Shown here: in pieces, positions 1 to 5,893 of the stretch
Layout of the letters: every line of letters begins with the position of its first letter
Numbering within the stretch: the first letter of the stretch is position 1
Source of the DNA: an uncultured bacterium
GTDB taxonomy: Bacteria; Bacillota_A; Clostridia; Oscillospirales; Oscillospiraceae
Length of the DNA: 7,922 bases
NCBI GenBank assembly: GCA_945917385.1
Contig: CAMEHJ010000040.1
Location: 1 to 7,922 of the forward strand
Direction of reading: 5' to 3'
Position numbers and translations under genes: made by a program
The notes under the pieces: generated by a model
What the model was told of the DNA's origin: nothing
Seen by the model: the letters and a program-made list of their open reading frames with translations, nothing else
The model's database searches: none

Positions 1-1111
1 CAATGCGGACATAGCCCTCAACCCCGAATTGATCCGACGGTACAAACAGCAGCTCGTACTTCTTTGCAAGCTCACAGAATTCTACGGCGTCACCGTTCGG
101 CGCCTTGACGAACAGATAGAATGCGCCTTCGGGTCTGACGCATTCAAAGCCGTACTCAGTCAGTGCACCGCAGAGCAAATCACGGTTTCTGTCATAGGCG
201 GCGACATCAGGCTTTTCGTCGTAGCAGCGGGAGATCACATACTGCATAAGGCTCGGCGCGCAGACATAGCCGAGCGAGCGGCCCGCGCCGAATACCGCGG
301 CAAAGACCTTGTCATGCGCGCTCACACACGGCGGAACGAGGACATATCCGATACGCTCGCCGGGCAGGGACAGTGACTTGCTGTAAGAATAGCAAATCAG
401 GGTATCGGGGTAGAAGTTCGGGACAAAGGGGACTTCCTTCCCGTCGTATATAAGCTCTCTGTACGGCTCGTCCGCGATGATGAACAGCTCATGCCCATAC
501 TTTTCCTTAGCCTTTGTAAACATCTCGCCCATAACGGTAAGCGTTTTTTCGCTGAGTATCGCGCCGGAGGGGTTATTGGGGGAATTGATGATGACCGCCT
601 TCACGCGCTCGTCAAGCGCGCTTTCAAGTGCTTTCATATCCGGCTGCATACTGAGGTCGGCGGGCGGAACAATGACCATCTCCGCGCCCGCGTTCTCGAT
701 AAACACCTTGTACTCCGGGAAGAACGGAGCGAGCACGACGACCTTGTCCCCCGGATTGCACAGCGCCTTTATGGTAATCGTGAGCGAGGCCGCCGCGCCG
801 CAGGTCATGTAAACGCAGTCCATAGGGATGTCATAGCCCGCACGAGCGCTCTCGGTCTTTGCCGCGGCTTTGCGCGCGCAGACCGCGCCGGCAGAGGCGG
901 TATAGCCGTGCAGGTCGATACTTCTCATATTGGTGACAAAGTCTATAATGCTCTCGTTCACTTTTTTGGGGGAGGGCACGCTCGGATTGCCGATACTGAA
1001 GTCAAACACCTTGTCCTCGCCTATCACCTGTTTTCTCGCGGTCCCGTATGCCGCAATCTCACGGATTATCTGTCGGCATTCGCCGAGCTGAACCATATTT
1101 TCGGGCAGCAT
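1..1111 (-). CDS. Class I/II PLP-dependent aminotransferase (3' end cut off)
   Basis: This is a fold-type I pyridoxal-phosphate aminotransferase of the aspartate/aromatic aminotransferase group, of which 370 residues are visible; the frame is still open at the window edge. It shows a phosphate-binding GAAASL at 105-110, the NSPNNPSG loop at 176-183, ADEPY with the PLP-contacting Asp214 and Tyr217, and the Schiff-base lysine Lys245 in SYSKSLSLPGERIGY. The last visible residues, GYVRI, contain the expected substrate-carboxylate Arg369. Family members of this type are about 390-400 residues, so some 25-30 are missing. The ATG at 1111 has a good ribosome site; an in-frame ATG five codons later is a possible alternative. 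It follows the DAHP synthase gene by 17 nt. Placed beside tyrA, it may convert 4-hydroxyphenylpyruvate or prephenate using glutamate or aspartate, but substrate cannot be read from the sequence and a general aspartate aminotransferase role is equally possible. Confidence 0.9.
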   Translation of the reverse strand, partial: MLPENMVQLGECRQIIREIAAYGTARKQVIGEDKVFDFSIGNPSVPSPKKVNESIIDFVTNMRSIDLHGYTASAGAVCARKAAAKTESARAGYDIPMDCVYMTCGAAASLTITIKALCNPGDKVVVLAPFFPEYKVFIENAGAEMVIVPPADLSMQPDMKALESALDERVKAVIINSPNNPSGAILSEKTLTVMGEMFTKAKEKYGHELFIIADEPYRELIYDGKEVPFVPNFYPDTLICYSYSKSLSLPGERIGYVLVPPCVSAHDKVFAAVFGAGRSLGYVCAPSLMQYVISRCYDEKPDVAAYDRNRDLLCGALTEYGFECVRPEGAFYLFVKAPNGDAVEFCELAKKYELLFVPSDQFGVEGYVRI

Positions 1112-1117
1112 TTTAAG

Positions 1118-1124
1118 CACCTCT
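1118..1124 (-). promoter_or_regulatory. Shine-Dalgarno site of the aminotransferase gene
   Basis: The minus strand reads AGAGGTG, six bases before the ATG at 1111. It complements the 16S 3' end well and favours this ATG over the in-frame ATG five codons downstream, where many relatives begin. The A-rich run just upstream of it spans the end of the preceding DAHP synthase gene. Confidence 0.65.
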
Positions 1125-1128
1125 TTTT

Positions 1129-2157
1129 TCAGACTGTATCCGCAAGCTCGAAAATGAGCTTTTCGGTCTTTTCCCAGCCGAGACAGGGGTCGGTTATCGA
1201 CTTGCCGTAAACCCCGCACTCCGGCTTCTGCGCGCCGTCCTCGATATATGACTCTATCATAAGCCCCTTGACCAGACGGTTGATATCCTCGGAATGGCGC
1301 ATACTGTGAAGTATTTCTTTGGCGATTCTCGGCTGCTCCTGCCACTGCTTGCCGGAGTTTGCGTGGTTGCAGTCCACGATGACCGAGGGGTTTTCAAGCC
1401 CCGATGCAGAATAAAGTTCATGGAGCAGCATTAGGTCTTCATAATGGTAGTTTGGGATACTGCGCCCATGCTTATTGGAAGAGCCGCGCAGAATGGCGTG
1501 GGCGTAGGGATTGCCCTTGGTCTGTACCTCCCAGCCCGCATAAACGAAGGTGTGGGGGTGCTGCGCGGCGGTGATGGAGTTCATCATAACGGAGAGAATA
1601 CCGCCTGTCGGGTTCTTCATGCCGACGGGGATATCAAGTCCGCTCGCCGTAAGGCGGTGCTGCTGGTTTTCGACGGAACGCGCGCCGACCGCCACATACG
1701 ACAGCATATCGGACAAATAGAAATGGTTTTCGGGGTAAAGCATCTCGTCCGCGCAGGAAAAACCGGTCTGCTCCAGCGCTTTCATGTGTATCTTGCGGAT
1801 TGCGATAATACCCTTGAGCATATCGGGAGAGCTGTTCGGGTCAGGTTGATGGAGCATTCCCTTATAGCCGTCGCCGGTCGTGCGGGGCTTATTGGTGTAG
1901 ATGCGCGGGATGATGACGATTTTATCCTTCACCTGGTCCTGCACCGTGCGCAGACGGCCGATATAGTCAAGCACCGAGTCCTCACGGTCGGCGGAGCAGG
2001 GGCCGATGATGAGAAGCAGGCGCTTGTCACGTCCCGCGAGTATATCTTTAATTATCACGTCGCGCGCTTTCTTTTTCTCCGCCATCTCCTCCGTAATGGA
2101 GTACATATCCTTTACGGTCTGGGCGTTCGGGAGTCTGCGCTTAAATTCCATGTTCAT
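1129..2157 (-). CDS. aroF: DAHP synthase, type I (AroF/AroG family)
   Basis: 3-Deoxy-7-phosphoheptulonate synthase condenses phosphoenolpyruvate with erythrose 4-phosphate, the committed first step of the shikimate pathway, in the cytoplasm. The 342-residue length fits the single-domain type I-alpha enzymes. The metal ligands expected from E. coli AroG are all present: Cys54 in IGPCSAD, His265 in DCNHANS, Glu302 in MIESY and Asp323 in SITDPCLGWE. PEP-binding KPRTTGDGYKG lies at 90-100 and GARSVENQQHR at 158-168. There is no fused chorismate mutase or ACT domain. The region matching the E. coli inhibitor pocket reads SGLDIPVG rather than SGLSCPVG, so feedback behaviour may differ. The gene starts 14 nt after tyrA ends and is the seventh gene in the operon although it encodes step one. 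The isozyme letter is arbitrary: aroF, aroG and aroH cannot be told apart here. Confidence 0.95.
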   Translation of the reverse strand: MNMEFKRRLPNAQTVKDMYSITEEMAEKKKARDVIIKDILAGRDKRLLLIIGPCSADREDSVLDYIGRLRTVQDQVKDKIVIIPRIYTNKPRTTGDGYKGMLHQPDPNSSPDMLKGIIAIRKIHMKALEQTGFSCADEMLYPENHFYLSDMLSYVAVGARSVENQQHRLTASGLDIPVGMKNPTGGILSVMMNSITAAQHPHTFVYAGWEVQTKGNPYAHAILRGSSNKHGRSIPNYHYEDLMLLHELYSASGLENPSVIVDCNHANSGKQWQEQPRIAKEILHSMRHSEDINRLVKGLMIESYIEDGAQKPECGVYGKSITDPCLGWEKTEKLIFELADTV

Positions 2158-2166
2158 AGCTTTTTA

Positions 2167-2171
2167 TCCTC
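2167..2171 (-). promoter_or_regulatory. Shine-Dalgarno site of the DAHP synthase gene
   Basis: The minus strand reads GAGGA directly after the tyrA stop codon, nine bases before the ATG at 2157. A second in-frame ATG lies two codons further on, 15 bases from the site. The spacing favours the first ATG. Confidence 0.5.
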
Positions 2172-3026
2172 TTATTTATCAAAATACTCTCTTCTCTTTT
2201 TGGACAGGCGCATCATGGCTCGGATGCTGTCGGCGTCGTCGTTTACGATGCTCTCACGAAGCTGCGCCATTTTCTCGGTAAATACGTCCATCTGGTTCAG
2301 AAGCTCGTCCTTGTTGAGCAGAAACAGCTCCGTCCACATTTCGTCGTTTACCTTGGCAATTCTTGTTAAGTCTCTGAACGAGTCACCGGTATAGTCGGCA
2401 AGCTTTGTCGAGTCCTTGCATACCATCAGCGCGACGGCGATAACGTGCGTAAGCTGAGACAAAAAGCCGACCATCTCGTCATGCTCCTCCGGGGAGAGAC
2501 GGCAGACGGTCTTGAAGCCGAGCGTGCGGCCAAGCTCCTCACAGGCGGTGATTGCCGCCTCGGTGTTCTTCGCGGTAGGAGTTACGATATAGTTCGCGCC
2601 GAGAAAAACTTCCTTTTCGGCGTACTCAACGCCGCTTCTCTCGCGCCCCGCCATCGGGTGTGCGCCGATAAACTCAAGGTCGTCGCGGAGCATATTCTGT
2701 ACCTCGTACACAATACTGCGCTTGACGCCGGTAACGTCGGTCAGCAGTGCGCCGGGCTTTATGCAGTGCTGGTTCTCTCTGAGCCATTCAAGGAAAATGT
2801 GCGGATAGAGCGCAAAAACGATGAGGTCAAACTCTCTTATATAGTCCTCGTCCGCCGTTGTGCGCCCGCTCTTTATCCAGCCTTTATCAAGTGCAAAGTC
2901 AAGCGTCTCCTTGCGTCTCGCTATCGCGCCGACCTCAAAGCCCTCGTCGGACAGCGCCTGTGCGTAGGTGCCGCCCATGAGACCGAGGCCGACTATAAGT
3001 ACCTTTGTATTTTTATCAAATTCCAT
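2172..3026 (-). CDS. tyrA: Prephenate/arogenate dehydrogenase
   Basis: This TyrA-family enzyme oxidatively decarboxylates prephenate to 4-hydroxyphenylpyruvate, or arogenate to tyrosine. With the ATG at 3026 it has 284 residues, normal for a TyrA lacking mutase and ACT domains. An N-terminal Rossmann fold carries GLGLMGG at 13-19. The catalytic-domain motifs are HPMAG with the catalytic His123, LSQLTHVIA with His194, and DSFRDLTRIA with Arg222, followed by Trp231 of the conserved MW pair. Two things are unusual. The second Rossmann strand ends in ARRK (36-39) where NAD-dependent relatives carry an aspartate, which suggests NADP. The usual GSVK serine near residue 100 is replaced, giving DVTGVK. 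The start overlaps the 3' end of aroA by 11 nt. A TTG at 3053 would add nine residues but lacks support. Whether the substrate is prephenate or arogenate is undecided. Confidence 0.93.
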   Translation of the reverse strand: MEFDKNTKVLIVGLGLMGGTYAQALSDEGFEVGAIARRKETLDFALDKGWIKSGRTTADEDYIREFDLIVFALYPHIFLEWLRENQHCIKPGALLTDVTGVKRSIVYEVQNMLRDDLEFIGAHPMAGRERSGVEYAEKEVFLGANYIVTPTAKNTEAAITACEELGRTLGFKTVCRLSPEEHDEMVGFLSQLTHVIAVALMVCKDSTKLADYTGDSFRDLTRIAKVNDEMWTELFLLNKDELLNQMDVFTEKMAQLRESIVNDDADSIRAMMRLSKKRREYFDK

Positions 3027-4221
3027 GTTCCGTCTCCAATCCCGCTTTTTCAAGCACCCGGAAGAACTCCGGATAGCTCTTGCGGATGGCCTCCGCGCCG
3101 CATATCTCGCCGCCGGTCAGGCTTGCAAGCAGTGTCATCGCCATGACGATCCTGTGGTCGTTATGCGAATCAAGCAGCTCTGTCGGCGCTCTGAGCGTGG
3201 ATTTTTCAATAGTAACGCTGTTTTCTTCAACGATGACATTTATGCCGAACTTGGATAGCTCGTCCGCCATTGCCTGAGCGCGGTCGCTCTCCTTGATTCT
3301 GAGCCGCCTTGTGCCGGTGAAAACCGCGCCGTTTTTCGCCGCGGCGAGGGCAAACATCACAGGGCCGAGGTCCGGGCAGTTTGACAGGTCAATGACCGTA
3401 TTATTATAGTTTAACCTGTTTATGATCTCAATGCAAGCCCTGTCACCCTGGATACTGTTCTCGTTAAGGCCGTCTATCGTGAGACTCCCGCCGAGGGCGT
3501 TGAAGCCGTAGAGCGCGGCGGCATTTGACCAGTCGCCCTCGACGAAAGCCTCTTTGGCGCGGTAGCTCTGCCGTCCGCGGACGAAAAAAGTATTCTCCTC
3601 CGTCTCCGATACCTCAACGCCGAAAAAACGCATCGCGTCGATGGTTATGTCGATATACTTCCTGCTCTCGACGGGCGGAAGGACTTTTATCACGCTGTCC
3701 CCGTCAAGAAGCGGCAGCGCGAACAATAGTCCGCTTACAAACTGACTGCTGACATCTCCGCGCAGAGCATAGCTGCCCGGCGTGAGTCTGCCGCGAAAGC
3801 GGATGCTCTCATCCGTCTTTTCAATCTCTGTTCCCTTTTCTCCGAAAAGGGTTTCGTATATGCCGACACCGCGCTCCATAAGCCGCTTTGTGCCGGTAAA
3901 CACCGCCTCATTGCCGCAGGCAAGGGCAATGGGGATGAAAAAGCGCAGTGTGCTCCCGCTCTCACGGCAGTGAAACTCGTTCCCGGTCAAGGCTCTGTTT
4001 CCGGCGTGCACCGCGACGCTTTTCCCGTTCCTGTCCGCTTTCACACCGAGGGCGGAAATGCAGTCGAGCGTCGCGCACATATCCTCGCTCTCCGAGATAC
4101 CGTGAACCGTACTCTTTCCGTCTGCGAGCGCGGCACAGATGAGCAGTCTGTGCGCGTAGCTTTTTGACGGAGGCGCCTGTATTCTGCCGGAGAGAGTGCA
4201 GGGTTTAATTTTTATATTCAT
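3016..4221 (-). CDS. aroA: 3-phosphoshikimate 1-carboxyvinyltransferase (EPSP synthase)
   Basis: EPSP synthase transfers the enolpyruvyl group of PEP to shikimate 3-phosphate, step six of the pathway and the target of glyphosate. The 401 residues are slightly shorter than the roughly 427 of E. coli AroA and typical of compact bacterial forms. Active-site elements by eye against E. coli: PPSKSYAHR with Lys20, Ser21 and Arg25; CRESGSTLRFF with Gly89 and Arg93; MERG with Arg117; SSQF at 158-161; Tyr189; catalytic Asp284 in CPDLGP; Glu311 and Arg314 in RIKESDR; His356-Arg357 in NDHR; and Lys381 in RKSYPEFF. The loop that reads NAGTAMRP in E. coli is ESGSTLRFF here, with Phe replacing the proline linked to glyphosate response, a form I associate with clostridial enzymes. 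The gene begins 2 nt after the aroQ stop with a weak ribosome site, so it probably depends on translation of aroQ. Confidence 0.96.
   Translation of the reverse strand: MNIKIKPCTLSGRIQAPPSKSYAHRLLICAALADGKSTVHGISESEDMCATLDCISALGVKADRNGKSVAVHAGNRALTGNEFHCRESGSTLRFFIPIALACGNEAVFTGTKRLMERGVGIYETLFGEKGTEIEKTDESIRFRGRLTPGSYALRGDVSSQFVSGLLFALPLLDGDSVIKVLPPVESRKYIDITIDAMRFFGVEVSETEENTFFVRGRQSYRAKEAFVEGDWSNAAALYGFNALGGSLTIDGLNENSIQGDRACIEIINRLNYNNTVIDLSNCPDLGPVMFALAAAKNGAVFTGTRRLRIKESDRAQAMADELSKFGINVIVEENSVTIEKSTLRAPTELLDSHNDHRIVMAMTLLASLTGGEICGAEAIRKSYPEFFRVLEKAGLETEHGI
3034..3037 (-). promoter_or_regulatory. Shine-Dalgarno site of tyrA, inside the aroA 3' end
   Basis: GGAG on the minus strand sits seven bases before the ATG at 3026. 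It lies inside the last codons of aroA, and it decides the tyrA start in favour of this ATG over an in-frame TTG at 3053. Confidence 0.65.
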
Positions 4222-4223
4222 AG

Positions 4224-4661
4224 TTATTTCCCGTAATTTTCCGCGAGGTAGTCAACGGCCTGATTGTAGCCCGCTATCCCCTGCCCGGTTATCGTATGAA
4301 CGCAGACGTCTCGTATATAGCTTACCTGCCGGAACGCCTCGCGCTTTTCGACGGCGGAAATATGCACCTCCACCGTCGGGATACCGACGGCCTTCACGGC
4401 GTCCGCTATCGCAAGGCTCGTGTGGGTATAGGCGCCGGGGTTAAAGACTATGCCGTCTGTCCCGTCAAAATATGCCCTCTGTATCGCGTCCACCAGATCG
4501 CCCTCGTGGTTTGACTGATAAAACTCCACCTGCACGCCTTTTTCGTCGGCATGAGCCTGCACGGAATTTATAAGGTCCTGAAAGCTCTGTCTGCCGTAGA
4601 TATCCGGCTCACGGATGCCGAGCATGTTTATATTTGCGCCGTTTAATATGAGCAGTTTCAT
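4224..4661 (-). CDS. aroQ: 3-dehydroquinate dehydratase, type II
   Basis: Type II dehydroquinase removes water from 3-dehydroquinate to give 3-dehydroshikimate, step three, by anti elimination; known members form dodecamers. The 145-residue length is standard. Visible motifs are NGANINMLG at 7-15, REPDIYG with Arg17 and the catalytic Tyr22, QSNHEG at 49-54, FNPGAYTHTS at 73-82, and EVHIS with His100 followed by REAFR with Arg111. The glycine-rich ITGQGIAGY at 124-132 completes the signature. The usual NGPN reads NGAN here, a mild change near the flexible loop. Its ATG overlaps the TGA of the fused aroE-aroK gene as ATGA, and GAGGGG ten bases upstream is the likely ribosome site. It supplies the substrate for the AroE half of the protein encoded just upstream. 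Confidence 0.96.
   Translation of the reverse strand: MKLLILNGANINMLGIREPDIYGRQSFQDLINSVQAHADEKGVQVEFYQSNHEGDLVDAIQRAYFDGTDGIVFNPGAYTHTSLAIADAVKAVGIPTVEVHISAVEKREAFRQVSYIRDVCVHTITGQGIAGYNQAVDYLAENYGK
4229..4232 (-). promoter_or_regulatory. Weak Shine-Dalgarno site of aroA
   Basis: Only GGGA is found seven bases before the aroA ATG at 4221. With the aroQ stop just 2 nt upstream of that ATG, initiation of aroA probably depends on ribosomes finishing aroQ. Confidence 0.4.
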
Positions 4662-5893
4662 TTCCCGATTTCCCCTCGAAGATTCTTAACTTCTTCCTCA
4701 ATGTCCGTGTTCGCGTCGATTATCACATCGGCGGAGGCGCGGTATATATCATAGCGCTCTTCATACCTCTTCCGGAGCGCCGCTCTGCTCGATGACAGCG
4801 GGCGGTCGTCGGTCGTGATGAGATTTTCGAGCGCGCGGTCAAGGAAAACCACAACGCCGTTATGCTTGAGGGCGCGGACATTCTCATGTCTGAGTACCGA
4901 GCCGCCGCCCGTTGCGATGATACATCCGCTTTTGTCGGCTATGGACTTTATAACCTCGCTCTCCACATTTCGGAAAGCCGTCTCGCCCTCGGTGCGGATG
5001 AAGTCAGCTATACTGCCGACGCGCTCCGTTATAAGCTCGTCGGTGTCGATAAGCTCCATACCGGTCTGCTGTGCGAGCATTTTGCCGACGGTGGTTTTGC
5101 CGCAGGAGGGCATGCCGATGAGCACGATATTGCGCTTCTGGCCGAGCACCACGTTATAGGCGGTGTCAATGAGCTTAGTGTCGGTTTCTATACCCTGAAA
5201 TATGGCGGATGCGAACACCGCCTGCCCGGAGAGCATATACAGTCCGCCCGACGCGGGGATGCCGCGCTCCTGCCCGTCCTGTACGAGATTTGTGCGAAGC
5301 GGGTTATAGATAGCGTCGAGTATGCCCTCAAGCTTTGTAAAGCCTGAGATATCTATCGGCCTTGCGTCGGACTTCGGGAACATACCGACTGGGGTGGTGT
5401 TGATGATTATTTCGGCGTCGTTATGTTTTGACAGCGCCTCATCGTAGGTGATGACTCCCTCCCCGCTCTTTCTGGATACCTTGAGTATCTCGCGTGCGCC
5501 GAGTGCCTCCGCCACCGCGCGGGCGGTTCTGGATGTGCCGCCCGTGCCGAGAATCAGCACCTTTTTACCCGTGACCGAGACGCCCATGTGCTCAAACAGC
5601 GCTTCCATGCCCATGAAGTCGGTATTGTAGCCGTAAAGCTTCCCGTCTCGGTTGACGATGGTATTGACAGCCCCAATGCTCTTTGCCTTGTCGGAGATAT
5701 AGTAGAGATAAGGAATAACGCTCTGCTTATACGGGATGGTGACGTTTATGGCTTTGAACTCCGGCTCACGCAGAAATGCGTCAAGCTCGTCCGGGCGAAG
5801 CTCGCACAGCTCGTAATGATAGTCTGCAATCTTGCCGTGTATCTCACAGGAATAGCTGTGCGTGAGGTGTTCTCCGATAAGTCCGTACTGCAT
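4658..5893 (-). CDS. aroE-aroK: Bifunctional shikimate dehydrogenase / shikimate kinase (AroE-AroK fusion)
   Basis: A single 411-residue chain joins two consecutive enzymes. Residues 1 to about 248 are shikimate dehydrogenase: GEHLTHSYS at 7-15 for shikimate binding, NVTIPYK with catalytic Lys56, GAVNT with Asn77, GYNTDF with catalytic Asp92, the nucleotide loop GTGGTSRTA at 116-124, Ser140-Arg141 for the NADP phosphate, NTTPVGMFP at 165-173, and SGGLYMLSGQAV near its end. Residues about 254-411 are shikimate kinase: P-loop GMPSCGKTT with Lys266, DTD at 283-285, FRNVE with Arg308, GGG at 329-331, the lid arginine Arg364 in DDRPL, and Arg380. The linker is only a few residues. Products of step four pass directly to step five, using NADPH then ATP. 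The usual SxSP motif reads SYSC. The frame is continuous with both catalytic sets intact, so this is a true fusion, not a readthrough artefact. Confidence 0.95.
   Translation of the reverse strand: MQYGLIGEHLTHSYSCEIHGKIADYHYELCELRPDELDAFLREPEFKAINVTIPYKQSVIPYLYYISDKAKSIGAVNTIVNRDGKLYGYNTDFMGMEALFEHMGVSVTGKKVLILGTGGTSRTARAVAEALGAREILKVSRKSGEGVITYDEALSKHNDAEIIINTTPVGMFPKSDARPIDISGFTKLEGILDAIYNPLRTNLVQDGQERGIPASGGLYMLSGQAVFASAIFQGIETDTKLIDTAYNVVLGQKRNIVLIGMPSCGKTTVGKMLAQQTGMELIDTDELITERVGSIADFIRTEGETAFRNVESEVIKSIADKSGCIIATGGGSVLRHENVRALKHNGVVVFLDRALENLITTDDRPLSSSRAALRKRYEERYDIYRASADVIIDANTDIEEEVKNLRGEIGK

Noticed and set aside
1122..1129. T-rich run resembling the tail of a terminator
   Set aside because: No hairpin precedes it on either strand, and on the coding strand it is the A-rich stretch and ribosome site before the aminotransferase start.
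491..1210. Long open frame on the plus strand (239 codons), with a second shorter one at 477-812
   Set aside because: It lies antisense to the aminotransferase gene and runs into the DAHP synthase gene. Its translation resembles no family I know, and the opposite strand has complete conserved motifs. Scarce TTA, CTA and TCA codons in the real gene leave the antisense frame open.
1444..2394. Plus-strand open frame of 316 codons
   Set aside because: It crosses the boundary between the DAHP synthase and tyrA genes on the opposite strand and has no recognisable motif, so it is an antisense shadow.
3027..3053. Upstream TTG start that would lengthen TyrA by nine residues
   Set aside because: The ATG at 3026 has GGAG at ideal spacing, and the added residues are basic and not part of the Rossmann fold.
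2445..3146. Plus-strand open frame of 233 codons
   Set aside because: It is antisense to tyrA and the end of aroA, with arginine- and alanine-rich composition typical of shadow frames.
3401..3425. Local AT-rich patch with inverted look inside aroA
   Set aside because: It encodes an Asn-rich stretch (NYNNTV) in the correct frame of an intact enzyme, and no promoter elements with sensible spacing were evident.
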